Assembly: GCA_903925705.1 (NCBI GenBank)
Contig: CAIYGJ010000035.1
Span: 1-46,393 of the forward strand
Reading direction: 5' to 3'
DNA from: an uncultured Actinomycetes bacterium
GTDB lineage: Bacteria > Actinomycetota > Actinomycetes > S36-B12 > UBA5976
Length of the DNA: 46,393 nucleotides
This document shows positions 9,882 to 20,115 of the stretch, one piece after another. Both the position numbers and the translations under genes were made by a program. Below the pieces are notes generated by a model, which was not told where the DNA came from, searched no databases, and was given only the letters and a program-made list of their open reading frames with translations. Position 1 is the first letter of the stretch. The number at the start of each line of letters is the position of its first letter.

Positions 9882-10952
9882 CTAGTGCACGTGAAAATCG
9901 AAGGCTTGAGCCATTGCAGCGTCAATCGCCTTGAGCGCTAATTCGACTCGGGTTTCAACCGATCCATCCAGCGCCATCCAGGATCTGCCACTACTAATCA
10001 GATCGTCTTCAAACTCTCGAGTCATTGAAATCCTCAGTTCTTCAGAGTCACGAATCTTGTCTTGGACGAATGGAACACCGTCAGGTTGGGTAACAAAATA
10101 GATGCGGTTTTGAGAGTCAACCGGCATTGAAAGGGCCGCTTTCTCGCCTAAGTATCGCCGTTCCCAAATGATTGTGGCGAAGACATCGGTATCGCAACAT
10201 ACAACAGGTCCACCTGTGCGGGCTGCTACATCTTCAAGCTGCTGCTGCACAATCGCGATTTCCACGAAGTCATTAGTTGTCCAAGGGACTGCGTACTCGG
10301 TTAAGCCCATAGCTTCGGCTTGTTCTTTCTTACGCATAGTTAGATCGCGTCCGTATTCCCGGATCCAGTTAGTTGTTGCAAAATTTCCATCACGTTTCAT
10401 CAACTCAGCCTGTACTGCCAGAGTTGTTGTTGTAGTTCCGGTTGATTCAGCGCCAATGAATACGGCACGAATCGCAAGCAGTTCTCGCGAACCTGGACCA
10501 AGTAAGTGCCAGTTGCTAACTAAGTCATCACGAATCTGAGTTGATGACACTGGTACCTGGGTGCGGTCTGGATCAAAACTGTGGTGATGTAGGCCAAGAA
10601 GCTTGGCAAACTCGTCGCCATTGGTTTCTGAAGTAACCAGCAAATCAACAGGTGGCGTATGGCGTAAATGGGCTTCAATTACTCGTGCATTAGATTTTGC
10701 AATTGCACTGTCACCTGGGTTGTATGGGGTTGATTCATAGCCGTGCACAATTGTCATTGCTGCTTCCTGGACGCCCTCGGCAACACAGTCCTGAAGAAGC
10801 GCCCGAGCGCGATCATTTGCGGCTAATCGATCATGCGGGGCGGCTAACACAACTACAACTACATGATTACGTTTTTCAATTGCCGCTTTAATGAGCTTCA
10901 CATGACCCATGTGAGGCGGATTAAAAGTTCCAGTTACTAATGCGGCCGGCAT
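9882..10952 (-). CDS. nadR: NadR-like NMN adenylyltransferase / ribosylnicotinamide kinase
   Basis: This 356-residue bifunctional NAD-salvage enzyme has an N-terminal nucleotidyltransferase domain (about 1-150) with the HxGH-type GTFNPPHMGH, and the second signature in SSTQIRDDL near 138-146. It would adenylate NMN to NAD. The C-terminal P-loop kinase domain (about 165-350) would phosphorylate nicotinamide riboside. Its P-loop is GAESTGTTTTT, without the usual lysine of GxxxxGK[ST]; I am unsure whether this is common in actinobacterial relatives. There is no N-terminal DNA-binding domain, so it should not be a repressor like the enteric NadR. I chose ATG 10950-10952, since AGG lies 8 nt upstream; a TTG two codons earlier is possible. 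Confidence 0.85.
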   Translation of the reverse strand: MPAALVTGTFNPPHMGHVKLIKAAIEKRNHVVVVVLAAPHDRLAANDRARALLQDCVAEGVQEAAMTIVHGYESTPYNPGDSAIAKSNARVIEAHLRHTPPVDLLVTSETNGDEFAKLLGLHHHSFDPDRTQVPVSSTQIRDDLVSNWHLLGPGSRELLAIRAVFIGAESTGTTTTTLAVQAELMKRDGNFATTNWIREYGRDLTMRKKEQAEAMGLTEYAVPWTTNDFVEIAIVQQQLEDVAARTGGPVVCCDTDVFATIIWERRYLGEKAALSMPVDSQNRIYFVTQPDGVPFVQDKIRDSEELRISMTREFEDDLISSGRSWMALDGSVETRVELALKAIDAAMAQAFDFHVH

Positions 10953-10964
10953 CTTCAAAGCCTA
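10953..10964 (-). promoter_or_regulatory. Predicted -10 element of nadR
   Basis: TAGGCT (10959-10964 read on minus) ends 6 nt before the nadR ATG. The same hexamer at the same distance precedes echA, the PduO-type gene and rbsK. An AGG within it could instead serve as a weak Shine-Dalgarno. Confidence 0.45.
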
Positions 10965-11018
10965 TCTGGATATATGGTCACTAGAAAATGTCCCCAATTT
11001 GCGAAGCAAGTATTGAAC

Positions 11019-11987
11019 TTACGGAACTAGTAAGAGTTTTCCGGTAGTTTTTCGCGCTGCTAAATCTGTGTGCGCTTCGCTTGCATCCCGTAAGGCGTAA
11101 GTCTTGCCAATTGCAAAGTTCAGTTTTCCAGCAAGGTGCTCGGCAAAGATTTCATCTGCCCGCCATTGCATTTCGCCAGGATTGACAATGTAATCCGCCA
11201 GAGTCGGACGAGTAACAAACAAGGATCCCATTCGGCTTAAGGCTTGCAGATCAAATGGCGCAACCATGCCACTGGCACCACCAAATAGCGCCATCATGCC
11301 CCGACGCTTAAGTGAAGCCAGGCTTCCTTCAAAAGTTGCAAGTCCAACGCCATCGTAAACAACGTCTACACCGACTCCATTGGTAAGTTCTTTGGCCCTA
11401 ATTGATACATCATCTGAGTCGTACCTGATGACGTGACTTGCGCCCGCCTTAGTCGCGATTTCTGCTTTTTCGGAAGTTGATGCGGTACCAATTACGGTTG
11501 CGCCGCGATTGGAAATCATTTGGCAAAGTAGTTGTCCGACACCACCAGCAGCGGCGTGAACTAAAGCAGTATCCCCTGGCTTAACTTCATACAGCGAGGC
11601 AATTAAATAGTGCGCGGTCATGCCTTGCAACATTGCGGCGCACGCAACATCAAGTGATACGCCTTCAGGAACCTTTACAACAGATGTTGCATTAACTGCA
11701 TGGATCTGTGAGTAACTTCCCAGAGATGAAGGCCAAGCGACCTTGTCTCCTACTGAAAAACCTTGGACTGCCGAACCAACTTCGGTGACAACACCGCTGC
11801 CTTCAAGCCCTGGAACATACGGACTTGGCATTGGGTAAATGCCTTGGCGTTGGTAAATGTCGATGAAGTTCACGCCACTAAAAGCGAGTTCAACTAAAAG
11901 TTGATCTGGTCCACAAACTGGAACAGGTAGATCAGCTACCTTTAGGACTTCTGGTCCGCCGGGCTGATCTACCTGTATCGCAAGCAT
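11019..11987 (-). CDS. Zinc-independent quinone oxidoreductase (MDR family)
   Basis: This 322-residue medium-chain dehydrogenase/reductase is of the NADPH:quinone oxidoreductase type. A GroES-like domain covers about 1-120 (GVNFIDIYQRQGIYP is the typical QOR motif), and a Rossmann domain carries AAAGGVGQLLCQM at about 144-156. The structural-zinc cysteine cluster and catalytic zinc ligands of alcohol dehydrogenases are absent. It would carry out NADPH-dependent one- or two-electron reduction of quinones or reactive enones. It starts 4 nt after the ilvC stop, so it is probably co-transcribed with ilvB-ilvN-ilvC. No role in branched-chain synthesis is known for this family. Confidence 0.88.
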   Translation of the reverse strand: MLAIQVDQPGGPEVLKVADLPVPVCGPDQLLVELAFSGVNFIDIYQRQGIYPMPSPYVPGLEGSGVVTEVGSAVQGFSVGDKVAWPSSLGSYSQIHAVNATSVVKVPEGVSLDVACAAMLQGMTAHYLIASLYEVKPGDTALVHAAAGGVGQLLCQMISNRGATVIGTASTSEKAEIATKAGASHVIRYDSDDVSIRAKELTNGVGVDVVYDGVGLATFEGSLASLKRRGMMALFGGASGMVAPFDLQALSRMGSLFVTRPTLADYIVNPGEMQWRADEIFAEHLAGKLNFAIGKTYALRDASEAHTDLAARKTTGKLLLVP

Positions 11988-11991
11988 TTGT

Positions 11992-13029
<1,038 letters not shown>

Positions 13030-13080
13030 CTATTTCGCTAGTTTGGTAAGTCTGTCAGATTCTTTGGATTGTGTGAATTT

Positions 13081-13605
13081 CTAGATTGATCGTTCAGAAT
13101 TCTTGTTGGAACGGTCAGCAATTGAACGGCCGCCGCGGGCAAGCGCCACAACGCCTGACTGCACAATTTCTTTGATTCCATGCGGGGCTAGGACATTTAG
13201 GAATGCCTCTAGTTTGTCGATGGAACCGGTGGCCTCGATTGTTACTGCGTCTCCGCTGACATCAACAACTTTGGCCCGGAAAAGCTCAACGAGTTCCAGA
13301 ACTTTGGTACGGGAATGATCGTCGGCTTTAACTTTGATGAGCATCAGCTCTCTCGCAATAGCGGTGTTGTCATCGAGTTCAACAATCTTGAGAACATTGA
13401 TCAACTTGTTTAACTGCTTTGTTACTTGTTCAAGGGCGTGCTGGTCAACATTGACAACAACTGTCATGCGTGAAACACCTTCGGTTTCGGTTGTGCCTAC
13501 TGCCAAAGATTCAATGTTGTATCCGCGACGAGAAAACAGTGCGGAAATTCGCGCAAGCACACCTGGTTGATCCTGTACCAAAATGGAAAGAGTATGACGT
13601 GCCAT
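13081..13605 (-). CDS. ilvN: Acetolactate synthase small (regulatory) subunit IlvN
   Basis: The 174-residue regulatory subunit of acetohydroxyacid synthase binds valine and stimulates the catalytic subunit. An N-terminal ACT domain (about 3-75) begins HTLSILVQDQPGVLARISALF, with the valine-site GYNIESL near 29-35. The C-terminal ALS_ss_C domain (about 80-160) contains ELMLIKV and AKVVDVSGDAVTIEATG. The start lies 2 nt after the ilvB stop, so the two subunits are translationally coupled, as is usual. Confidence 0.96.
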   Translation of the reverse strand: MARHTLSILVQDQPGVLARISALFSRRGYNIESLAVGTTETEGVSRMTVVVNVDQHALEQVTKQLNKLINVLKIVELDDNTAIARELMLIKVKADDHSRTKVLELVELFRAKVVDVSGDAVTIEATGSIDKLEAFLNVLAPHGIKEIVQSGVVALARGGRSIADRSNKNSERSI

Positions 13606-13607
13606 GT

Positions 13608-15353
13608 CTAGTCATCCCCTCTTTCCCATTGCGGAGCCAGATCGCGAGCAAATTGAATTTCATCGTTTCCAGTGCCGGCAGCAACCATTGGCCAAACCAT
13701 TGCATCGCGATGAACTTGGAAATCAATCACAACTGGTGCGTCGTTGATTTCCATTGACTTTTCGATTGCCTTGTCGACTTCTTCCGCTGTTGTAACACGA
13801 AGTCCATGGCAACCGTAAGCATCCGCCAGCTTCACAAAGTCTGGAACGGAATGTGAATGTAAATCTGTGTTGCTATAGCGCTCGTTGTAGAACAAGTTCT
13901 GCCATTGACGAACCATGCCAAGTGAAGCGTTGTTGATAAGTGCAACCTTGATAGGAATATCGTTAATTGTGCAGGTTGCTAATTCCTGATTTGTCATCTG
14001 GAAACAGCCATCGCCGTCAATTGCCCACACTGTTTTATCCGGCGCACCAACTTTGGCACCCATGGCAGCTGGAATTGAGTAACCCATAGTTCCTAAGCCA
14101 CCACTATTCAACCAAGTGTTTGGATTTTCATACCCGATGAATTGAGCAGCCCACATCTGGTGCTGACCAACACCGGCCGCATAGATCGCTTCCGGTCCAG
14201 CAATTTTGCCAAGGCGTTCAATAACATATTGCGGCGAAAGCGTTCCATCAGTTGGCTGGTCATAGCCAAGCGGATAAGTTTCGCGCCAGTGGTTCAGAGT
14301 GATCCACCAGGCTGTTAAGTCTGCGCGATTCCCAGCATCAAATTCTGCGGTGACTGCAGGAATAAGTTGTGCGATCGCTTCGCGCACGTCAGAAACAATT
14401 GGAATATCTGCATAGCGATTCTTTCCAATTTCAGCAGGATCAATGTCGATGTGAATGACTTTAGATTTTGGTGAGAAAGATTCAAGCTTTCCAGTAACGC
14501 GATCATCAAATCGTGCACCAAGAACAATCAGTAAGTCAGCCTTCTGCAATGCGCCAACTGCTCCAACAGTTCCATGCATACCTGGCATACCCATGTGTTG
14601 TGGATGTGAATCCGGGAATGCGCCACGTGCCATCAAAGTTGTAACGACTGGAATTCCTGTTAGTTCTGCCAGCTGTCGTAGTTCCTTATTGGCCTGGGAG
14701 CGAATAACGCCACCACCAACATAAAAGACTGGGCGGTGCGCATCAACAATCATGCGTGCTGCTTCTTTAATCTGTCGACCATGTGGCTTTGTAGTTGGTT
14801 TATATCCAGGCAAATCAATATGTGATGGCCAAACAAATTCAGCACTTGCTTGCAGCGCATCTTTAGTGATGTCTACAAGTACTGGGCCGGGACGACCTGT
14901 GCTTGCCAAGTGAAATGCTTCTTTGATCGCTCGCGGAATATCTTCGGCGCGAGTTACTAAGTAATTATGTTTCGTGATTGGCATAGTAATTCCGCGAATG
15001 TCAGCTTCCTGGAAAGCATCGGAACCGATGAATGCACTTGGCACCTGTCCGGTAATTGCAACCATAGGAACAGAGTCCATGTGAGCATCGGCAATCGGTG
15101 TCACAAGGTTGGTGGCACCCGGTCCACTTGTTGCCATACAAACGCCTACGCGATTACTTGCTGCGGCATAGCCTTCTGCTGCGTGGCCAGCACCTTGTTC
15201 ATGGCGCACCAAAATGTGTCGAACTGAAGGGGAATCCATCAGTGGGTCATAGACCGGAAGAATTGCACCGCCTGGAATACCGAAAACAACTTCGACATCA
15301 GCGTGTTCCAGAGATTTAACTAGGCTCTCGGCGCCTGTAATGTTCTGCGACAT
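13608..15353 (-). CDS. ilvB: Acetolactate synthase large subunit IlvB
   Basis: IlvB is the catalytic, thiamin-diphosphate and FAD-dependent subunit of acetohydroxyacid synthase, first enzyme of valine and isoleucine synthesis. The 581-residue protein has the full three-domain layout. The ThDP-activating Glu52 is in [15 protein letters not shown], the FAD domain is in the middle (RFDDRVTG), and the C-terminal ThDP/Mg motif [11 protein letters not shown] leads into LINN. The ATG has a strong Shine-Dalgarno (AAGGAG, 7 nt spacing). It heads ilvB-ilvN-ilvC-(quinone reductase). The 347-nt region upstream holds no branched-chain leader peptide that I can recognise. Confidence 0.97.
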   Translation of the reverse strand: MSQNITGAESLVKSLEHADVEVVFGIPGGAILPVYDPLMDSPSVRHILVRHEQGAGHAAEGYAAASNRVGVCMATSGPGATNLVTPIADAHMDSVPMVAITGQVPSAFIGSDAFQEADIRGITMPITKHNYLVTRAEDIPRAIKEAFHLASTGRPGPVLVDITKDALQASAEFVWPSHIDLPGYKPTTKPHGRQIKEAARMIVDAHRPVFYVGGGVIRSQANKELRQLAELTGIPVVTTLMARGAFPDSHPQHMGMPGMHGTVGAVGALQKADLLIVLGARFDDRVTGKLESFSPKSKVIHIDIDPAEIGKNRYADIPIVSDVREAIAQLIPAVTAEFDAGNRADLTAWWITLNHWRETYPLGYDQPTDGTLSPQYVIERLGKIAGPEAIYAAGVGQHQMWAAQFIGYENPNTWLNSGGLGTMGYSIPAAMGAKVGAPDKTVWAIDGDGCFQMTNQELATCTINDIPIKVALINNASLGMVRQWQNLFYNERYSNTDLHSHSVPDFVKLADAYGCHGLRVTTAEEVDKAIEKSMEINDAPVVIDFQVHRDAMVWPMVAAGTGNDEIQFARDLAPQWERGDD

Positions 15354-15700
15354 GTCGTCACTCCTTGATCTACCGAAGGATCGCTTCGATTAAAGTTCAT
15401 CGTTGGCTGGTCTTAGGTGACATCCCTTCTGCGCCAAAGGCTTGTAACAGAAGTTGCGCCCGATTCGCTTGTAGCTCCTCGATTGCATCACCACCACCGA
15501 TGAAGGTGTTGATAGTTCACCAACCTTAACGTGGGAAAGTCACTCCCGTCACATCCGGTGAGACGGCTGTCCACATTTTGAGATACCTTTCCAGCCCAAA
15601 TCGGGCATCCCCGTCGGGCGCTGATGATTTGTGGGCAATACCTTTGAATCAGGAGATTGCCAGTTCTTGACTGGAAATCGTTGGTCGGAAGGCACTGGCA
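15354..15700. other. Divergent control region between ilvB and ppdK
   Basis: This is the only gene-free stretch above 300 nt. It must hold the promoters of ilvB (minus) and ppdK (plus), but no clear -35/-10 pair stands out. It contains a small hairpin upstream of ilvB (CGAAG-CGATC-CTTCG on minus), a longer imperfect inverted repeat (CCCAAATC at 15595-15602 with GATTTGTGGG at 15626-15635), and the ppdK start-site repeats described separately. I found no leader ORF rich in Ile, Val or Leu and no hairpin with a T run. Whether ilvB is attenuated cannot be decided here. Confidence 0.6.
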
Positions 15701-15702
15701 AT
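15656..15702 (+). promoter_or_regulatory. Competing inverted repeats over the ppdK start codon
   Basis: ATTGCCAGT (15656-15664) is a perfect 9-nt complement of ACTGGCAAT (15694-15702), which includes the first two bases of the ppdK ATG. The same 5' arm can instead pair with ACTGGaAATC (15670-15679) to form a close hairpin with one mismatch. The two pairings exclude each other. The Shine-Dalgarno-like GGAAGG (15687-15692) is in the loop of the larger one. A translational switch is inferred; the pairings are read directly. Confidence 0.45.
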
Positions 15703-18385
15703 GACTAAGTACGTTTACGATTTTTCCGAAGGTGACAAAGACCAAAAGGACCTACTTGGCGGCAAAGGCGCAAACCTCGCCGAAATGACCAAGCTCGGCC
15801 TACCAGTGCCCCCAGGCTTCACTATTTCTACCGAAGCATGTCGTGAGTACTTAGTTTCAGGGGCTGAGCCGGCAGCGCTGCGGGTTGAAGTGACTATGGC
15901 CCTTCGCCGCTTGGAAGATGCACTTGGCAAGAGACTTGGCGATATCAACGATCCACTTCTAGTTAGCGTTCGATCGGGCGCGAAGTTTTCTATGCCAGGC
16001 ATGATGGAAACCGTTTTAAATGTCGGGCTTAATGACTTTTCAGTTAACGGACTTATAAAGGCAAGTAATAATGAAAGATTTGCCTGGGATTCCTACCGCC
16101 GCTTGATTCAAATGTTTGGCAAAACAGTTTTAGATATCGAAGGCGAAATTTTTGCAGATGCCTTGCAGGCAGCAAATGAAAAAGCTGGGGTTGCGACCGA
16201 AGTGGATTTAACTGCGGCCCAGCTCAAGGAAGTTGTCGAAGCATTCAAAGCAATAATACGGGAACACAGTGGGCGAGATTTTCCGCAGGACCCACGAGAG
16301 CAACTTGATCTTGCGACCCGCGCAGTTTTTAATTCCTGGAACACTTCTCGCGCACGCTTGTATCGTCGACGCGAAAGAATTGCTGATGATTTAGGTACTG
16401 CGGTAAACATTTGTTCAATGGTGTTCGGAAACCTCGGGGAAACTTCTGGAACAGGTGTTGCCTTCACTCGGGATCCAGCTTCTGGAAAACCTGGAGCGTA
16501 TGGTGACTACCTTCCAAATGCTCAAGGTGAAGATGTTGTAGCTGGAATCCGGAACACTTTTAGCCTTGATGAACTAAACCGCACCGATCCAACTTCATTC
16601 AATGAGCTAATGAAAATTATGCGAAAGCTTGAAACTCACTATCGAGATCTTTGCGATATTGAATTCACTGTCGAAAAAGGCAAGCTTTGGATGCTCCAGA
16701 CACGTGTTGGTAAACGAACGGCTGCGGCTGCGTTTCGAATTGCAACTCAACTTGTTGATGAAAGTCTGATCACGATGGATGAGGCATTAATTCGAGTGAA
16801 TGGGGCACAGCTAGCTCAACTAATGTTCCCGCAGTTTGATTCAGCCTCAACCACCAAAATTGTCGCCTCCGGAATGGCTGCCTCACCTGGAGCCGCCGTT
16901 GGTAAGGCCGTGTTTGATTCAGCAACAGCGGTTAAGTGGGCAGAACTTGGTGAGCGCGTTGTACTCGTGCGGCGCGAAACAAATCCAGATGATTTGGAAG
17001 GCATGATCGCCGCAACTGGAATTCTTACTGCCCGTGGCGGCAAAACATCACATGCCGCTGTTGTGGCACGAGGTATGGGCAAAACTTGTGTCTGCGGCGC
17101 GGATGCTATCGATGTATCGCATGCAGATCGCACTGCCACAATTGGCGACCTTGTCATAAACGAAGGCGACATGATTTCAATTGATGGCTCTAATGGAAAC
17201 GTTTACCTTGGCGAGTTAGCGGTTGTGCCATCACCGGTATCAAATTACCTAGAAAATGGGCTAGCTGACGCCATCGCAACTGAAGGCGAAGAAATCGCAG
17301 CCCTAGTTACTGCAGTGGATCGCATCCTGAATCATGCAGATTCCGTAAGACGCTTGAAAGTGCGAACGAACGCCGATACCGCAGAAGATTCAAAGTGGGC
17401 TCGAAATCTTGGAGCTGAAGGCATTGGTCTTTGTCGCACTGAGCACATGTTCCTTGGCGATCGTCGAGTCTTGATTGAGCGCGTTATCTTGGCAGATTCC
17501 CCTGCTGAACGAAATGCGGCGCTCGATGCACTTCTGCCGATGCAGCAAAAAGATTTTGAAGAGATATTTGAGGCAATGGATTCATTACCAGTAACTGTTC
17601 GCCTGCTTGATCCCCCACTTCATGAATTCCTACCTGATCGCACCGACTTGATGGTTGAGGTTGCCCTTGGAAAAGAGCGTAATGAAGATGTCTCACGGCA
17701 AGAACTTTTGCTTAGTGCGGTAGATCGGTTACATGAATCCAATCCAATGCTTGGATTACGTGGTGTGCGACTTGGGCTAGTGGTGCCTGGACTATTCCCA
17801 ATGCAGGTACGTGCCATCGCGCAGGCTGCGATAACGCGATTGCGTGCGGGTGGTAATCCAAAAGTAGAAATCATGATTCCGCTCGTTGGATCCGTAATGG
17901 AGCTACATCTGATCAGGGACGAAATGGATGTTTTACTTGCTGAAATTGCTCAAGAGGAAAATATAAAATTGCCATTCTCGATTGGCACAATGATTGAACT
18001 ACCAAGAGCAGCCTTGACTGCGCAGCGAATTGCTGAAGCTGCTGAGTTCTTCTCGTTTGGCACCAACGATCTAACGCAAACTACCTGGGGCTTTAGTCGC
18101 GACGACGTTGAAGCATCATTCTTTGCAACTTACTTAGATCGAGGAATCTTCACGGTCTCACCATTTGAATCCCTTGATGTTGATGGCGTTGGTGCTTTAA
18201 TCAAAATTGCAGTTGAGAAGGGCCGAGCAACTCGTCCAGATATCAAGCTTGGCGTTTGTGGCGAGCATGGTGGCGATCCTGAGTCAATCAAGTTCTTCCA
18301 TGAAGTTGGACTTGATTATGTTTCGTGCTCGCCGTTTCGAGTTCCAGTTGCCCGCCTTGAAGCAGGTCGAGTCAGCGTTTCTTAA
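15701..18385 (+). CDS. ppdK: Pyruvate, phosphate dikinase
   Basis: PpdK interconverts pyruvate + ATP + Pi with phosphoenolpyruvate + AMP + PPi, and can run toward PEP for gluconeogenesis or toward pyruvate as a PPi-saving glycolytic step. The 894-residue protein starts with YDFSEGDKDQKDLLGGKGAN. The N-terminal nucleotide-binding domain spans about 1-340. The swivelling phosphohistidine domain carries His451 in GGKTSHAAVVARGMG. The C-terminal PEP/pyruvate TIM barrel has the catalytic Cys853 in LGVCGEHGGDP. GGAAGG lies 8 nt before the ATG. It is alone on its strand, divergent from ilvB and convergent with ilvD. In the syntenic mycobacterial block it has no counterpart that I know of, so it is an insertion there. 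Confidence 0.97.
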   Translation: MTKYVYDFSEGDKDQKDLLGGKGANLAEMTKLGLPVPPGFTISTEACREYLVSGAEPAALRVEVTMALRRLEDALGKRLGDINDPLLVSVRSGAKFSMPGMMETVLNVGLNDFSVNGLIKASNNERFAWDSYRRLIQMFGKTVLDIEGEIFADALQAANEKAGVATEVDLTAAQLKEVVEAFKAIIREHSGRDFPQDPREQLDLATRAVFNSWNTSRARLYRRRERIADDLGTAVNICSMVFGNLGETSGTGVAFTRDPASGKPGAYGDYLPNAQGEDVVAGIRNTFSLDELNRTDPTSFNELMKIMRKLETHYRDLCDIEFTVEKGKLWMLQTRVGKRTAAAAFRIATQLVDESLITMDEALIRVNGAQLAQLMFPQFDSASTTKIVASGMAASPGAAVGKAVFDSATAVKWAELGERVVLVRRETNPDDLEGMIAATGILTARGGKTSHAAVVARGMGKTCVCGADAIDVSHADRTATIGDLVINEGDMISIDGSNGNVYLGELAVVPSPVSNYLENGLADAIATEGEEIAALVTAVDRILNHADSVRRLKVRTNADTAEDSKWARNLGAEGIGLCRTEHMFLGDRRVLIERVILADSPAERNAALDALLPMQQKDFEEIFEAMDSLPVTVRLLDPPLHEFLPDRTDLMVEVALGKERNEDVSRQELLLSAVDRLHESNPMLGLRGVRLGLVVPGLFPMQVRAIAQAAITRLRAGGNPKVEIMIPLVGSVMELHLIRDEMDVLLAEIAQEENIKLPFSIGTMIELPRAALTAQRIAEAAEFFSFGTNDLTQTTWGFSRDDVEASFFATYLDRGIFTVSPFESLDVDGVGALIKIAVEKGRATRPDIKLGVCGEHGGDPESIKFFHEVGLDYVSCSPFRVPVARLEAGRVSVS

Positions 18386-18404
18386 ACTTCTATAGTCTAA
18401 GTTT
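18384..18404. terminator. Hairpin between ppdK and ilvD
   Basis: AAACTT (18384-18389) and AAGTTT (18399-18404) can form a 6-bp stem with a 9-nt loop in the 23-nt gap between the convergent genes. It is A/T-rich and weak; a terminator role is a guess from position. Confidence 0.3.
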
Positions 18405-18408
18405 CTGC

Positions 18409-20097
18409 TTAATCGCAGACTGCGCCGTTACTTGCAGAACCAACTAACTTTGCGTACTTCGCCAGAACACCACGGTCGTACTTGTGCGCAACTGGCTTAA
18501 AGTGCTTGCGGCGCTCAACTAGAACTGACTCTTCTACAAGTAGGTCCAGAGTGCGTTCGCTGATGTTGATTCGAACTTTGTCACCGTGTTCTACAAATGC
18601 AATCGGTCCACCATCAACTGCTTCAGGTGCAACGTGTCCAATGCAGAGACCAGTTGTTCCACCGCTGAATCGACCGTCAGTAATCAGCATGACTTCTTTA
18701 CCTAGTCCAGCGCCCTTGATTGCGCCAGTAATCATTAACATTTCGCGCATACCTGGACCACCCTTGGGTCCTTCGTATCTGATGATGACTACGTCACCAG
18801 CTTGGATGTCGCCACTTTCAAGTGCGTCCATTGCCGCGCGCTCGCGCTCATAAACCTTTGCTGGGCCTTCAAAGACGTCAACTGGGATTCCTGCGGTTTT
18901 GCACACAGCGCCCTGCGGTGCAAGCGAACCGCCCAAAATCGAGATTCCACCAGTGCCACCCATTGGGTTTGTCATTGCATGAACTATGTCGCCATCAGGA
19001 TCTGGTGAATCTAAATCTGCCAAATTTTCTGCCATTGTCTTTCCAGTCACAGTTAGGCAATCGCCGTTCATTAGACCTGCATCAAGCAGCGCGCGCATTA
19101 CAACTGGTACGCCACCAACTCGATCCACATCGCTCATCACGTAACGACCAAACGGCTTTACATCTGCCAGTAATGGGACTTTGGAACCAATTCGATGGAA
19201 GTCCTCAAGGTGTAATTCCACTTTTGCCTCATGCGCAATTGCAAGCAAATGAAGAACTGCATTTGTTGAACCACCAAATGCCATAACAATCGCAATGGCA
19301 TTCTCTAGGGATTGCTTAGTGATGATGTCGCGGGTAGTAATTCCTTGTGCAATTAGATTTACAACGGCTTCGCCAGATGCAATTGCAAAACCATCACGGC
19401 GGCGATCAACTGCTGGAGGCGCAGCTGATCCTGGTAAAGACATTCCCATGGCTTCTGCAGCAGACGCCATCGTGTTTGCGGTGTACATACCGCCGCAAGC
19501 GCCTTCGCCTGGGCAAATAGCGCGCTCAATTCGATCAACGTCTTCTTCGCTCATAAGGCCTCGAGCACACGCGCCAACCGCTTCGAAGGCATCAATGATT
19601 GTCACGTCGCGATTGCTGCCATCAGAAAGTGTTACATTGCCCGGCAGGATTGAACCCGCGTAAACGAAAACACTTGCCACATCAAGGCGAGCTGCGGCCA
19701 TCAACATACCGGGCAACGACTTATCACAACCAGCAAAATTGACCATGCCGTCAAGACGTTCTGCTTGCATTACGGCTTCAACCGAGTCGGCAATAATTTC
19801 GCGGCTTACTAACGAGAAGTGCATACCTTCGTGACCCATGGAGATGCCATCAGAAACTGAGATAGTTCCAAACTGCATGGGAAAGCCGCCAGCTTTGAAA
19901 ACGCCTTCTTTGGAGGCCTTAGCTAGGCGCTCAAGGGAAAGATTGCAAGGTGTAATTTCGTTCCAAGACGAGGCGATACCGATCTGGGGCTTAACCCAAT
20001 CAGCATCACCCATTCCCACAGCGCGGAGCATTCCACGCGCTGGGGCACGTTCAATACCGTCGGTTACTTGTCCACTGCGAGGCTTCATGTTTGGCAT
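18409..20097 (-). CDS. ilvD: Dihydroxyacid dehydratase IlvD
   Basis: IlvD dehydrates 2,3-dihydroxyisovalerate and 2,3-dihydroxy-3-methylvalerate to the 2-oxoacid precursors of valine and isoleucine, using an Fe-S cluster as Lewis acid. The 562-residue protein carries the three conserved cluster cysteines: Cys51 (ITPCNLSL), Cys124 ([11 protein letters not shown]) and Cys201 ([15 protein letters not shown]). Three cysteines in this pattern resemble the [2Fe-2S]-type enzymes, though cluster type cannot be fixed from sequence alone. A short gap (18 nt) separates it from the upstream hydroxyacid dehydrogenase on the same strand. TAGATT lies 6 nt before the ATG, so it could also be transcribed from its own leaderless promoter. 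Confidence 0.97.
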   Translation of the reverse strand: MPNMKPRSGQVTDGIERAPARGMLRAVGMGDADWVKPQIGIASSWNEITPCNLSLERLAKASKEGVFKAGGFPMQFGTISVSDGISMGHEGMHFSLVSREIIADSVEAVMQAERLDGMVNFAGCDKSLPGMLMAAARLDVASVFVYAGSILPGNVTLSDGSNRDVTIIDAFEAVGACARGLMSEEDVDRIERAICPGEGACGGMYTANTMASAAEAMGMSLPGSAAPPAVDRRRDGFAIASGEAVVNLIAQGITTRDIITKQSLENAIAIVMAFGGSTNAVLHLLAIAHEAKVELHLEDFHRIGSKVPLLADVKPFGRYVMSDVDRVGGVPVVMRALLDAGLMNGDCLTVTGKTMAENLADLDSPDPDGDIVHAMTNPMGGTGGISILGGSLAPQGAVCKTAGIPVDVFEGPAKVYERERAAMDALESGDIQAGDVVIIRYEGPKGGPGMREMLMITGAIKGAGLGKEVMLITDGRFSGGTTGLCIGHVAPEAVDGGPIAFVEHGDKVRINISERTLDLLVEESVLVERRKHFKPVAHKYDRGVLAKYAKLVGSASNGAVCD

Positions 20098-20109
20098 GCA
20101 ATAAATCTA
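20098..20109 (-). promoter_or_regulatory. Predicted leaderless promoter of ilvD
   Basis: TAGATT (20104-20109 on minus) ends 6 nt before the ilvD ATG. No Shine-Dalgarno is present. It lies in the 18-nt gap after the upstream dehydrogenase, so read-through from that gene is equally possible. Confidence 0.4.
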
Positions 20110-20115
20110 ACTCAA

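Noticed and set aside
13470..13757. 95-codon plus-strand frame across the ilvN/ilvB junction, and similar long antisense frames elsewhere (for example 35111-35521, 37077-37379)
   Set aside because: They are opposite to well-supported genes, have no recognisable domains and no ribosome binding sites.
15488..15520. A 10-codon GTG-started ORF on the minus strand upstream of ilvB, ending Trp-Trp-stop, like a trp leader peptide
   Set aside because: It lies in front of ilvB rather than trp genes, no terminator hairpin with a T run follows, and it has no Ile or Val codons and only one Leu. The two TGG codons come from a GGT repeat.
15541..15593. A 16-codon valine-containing ORF (starting M-W-T-A-V) on the minus strand upstream of ilvB as an ilv leader
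   Set aside because: Valine codons are scattered, not tandem, and no alternative hairpins or terminator follow it. Not enough to call an attenuator.
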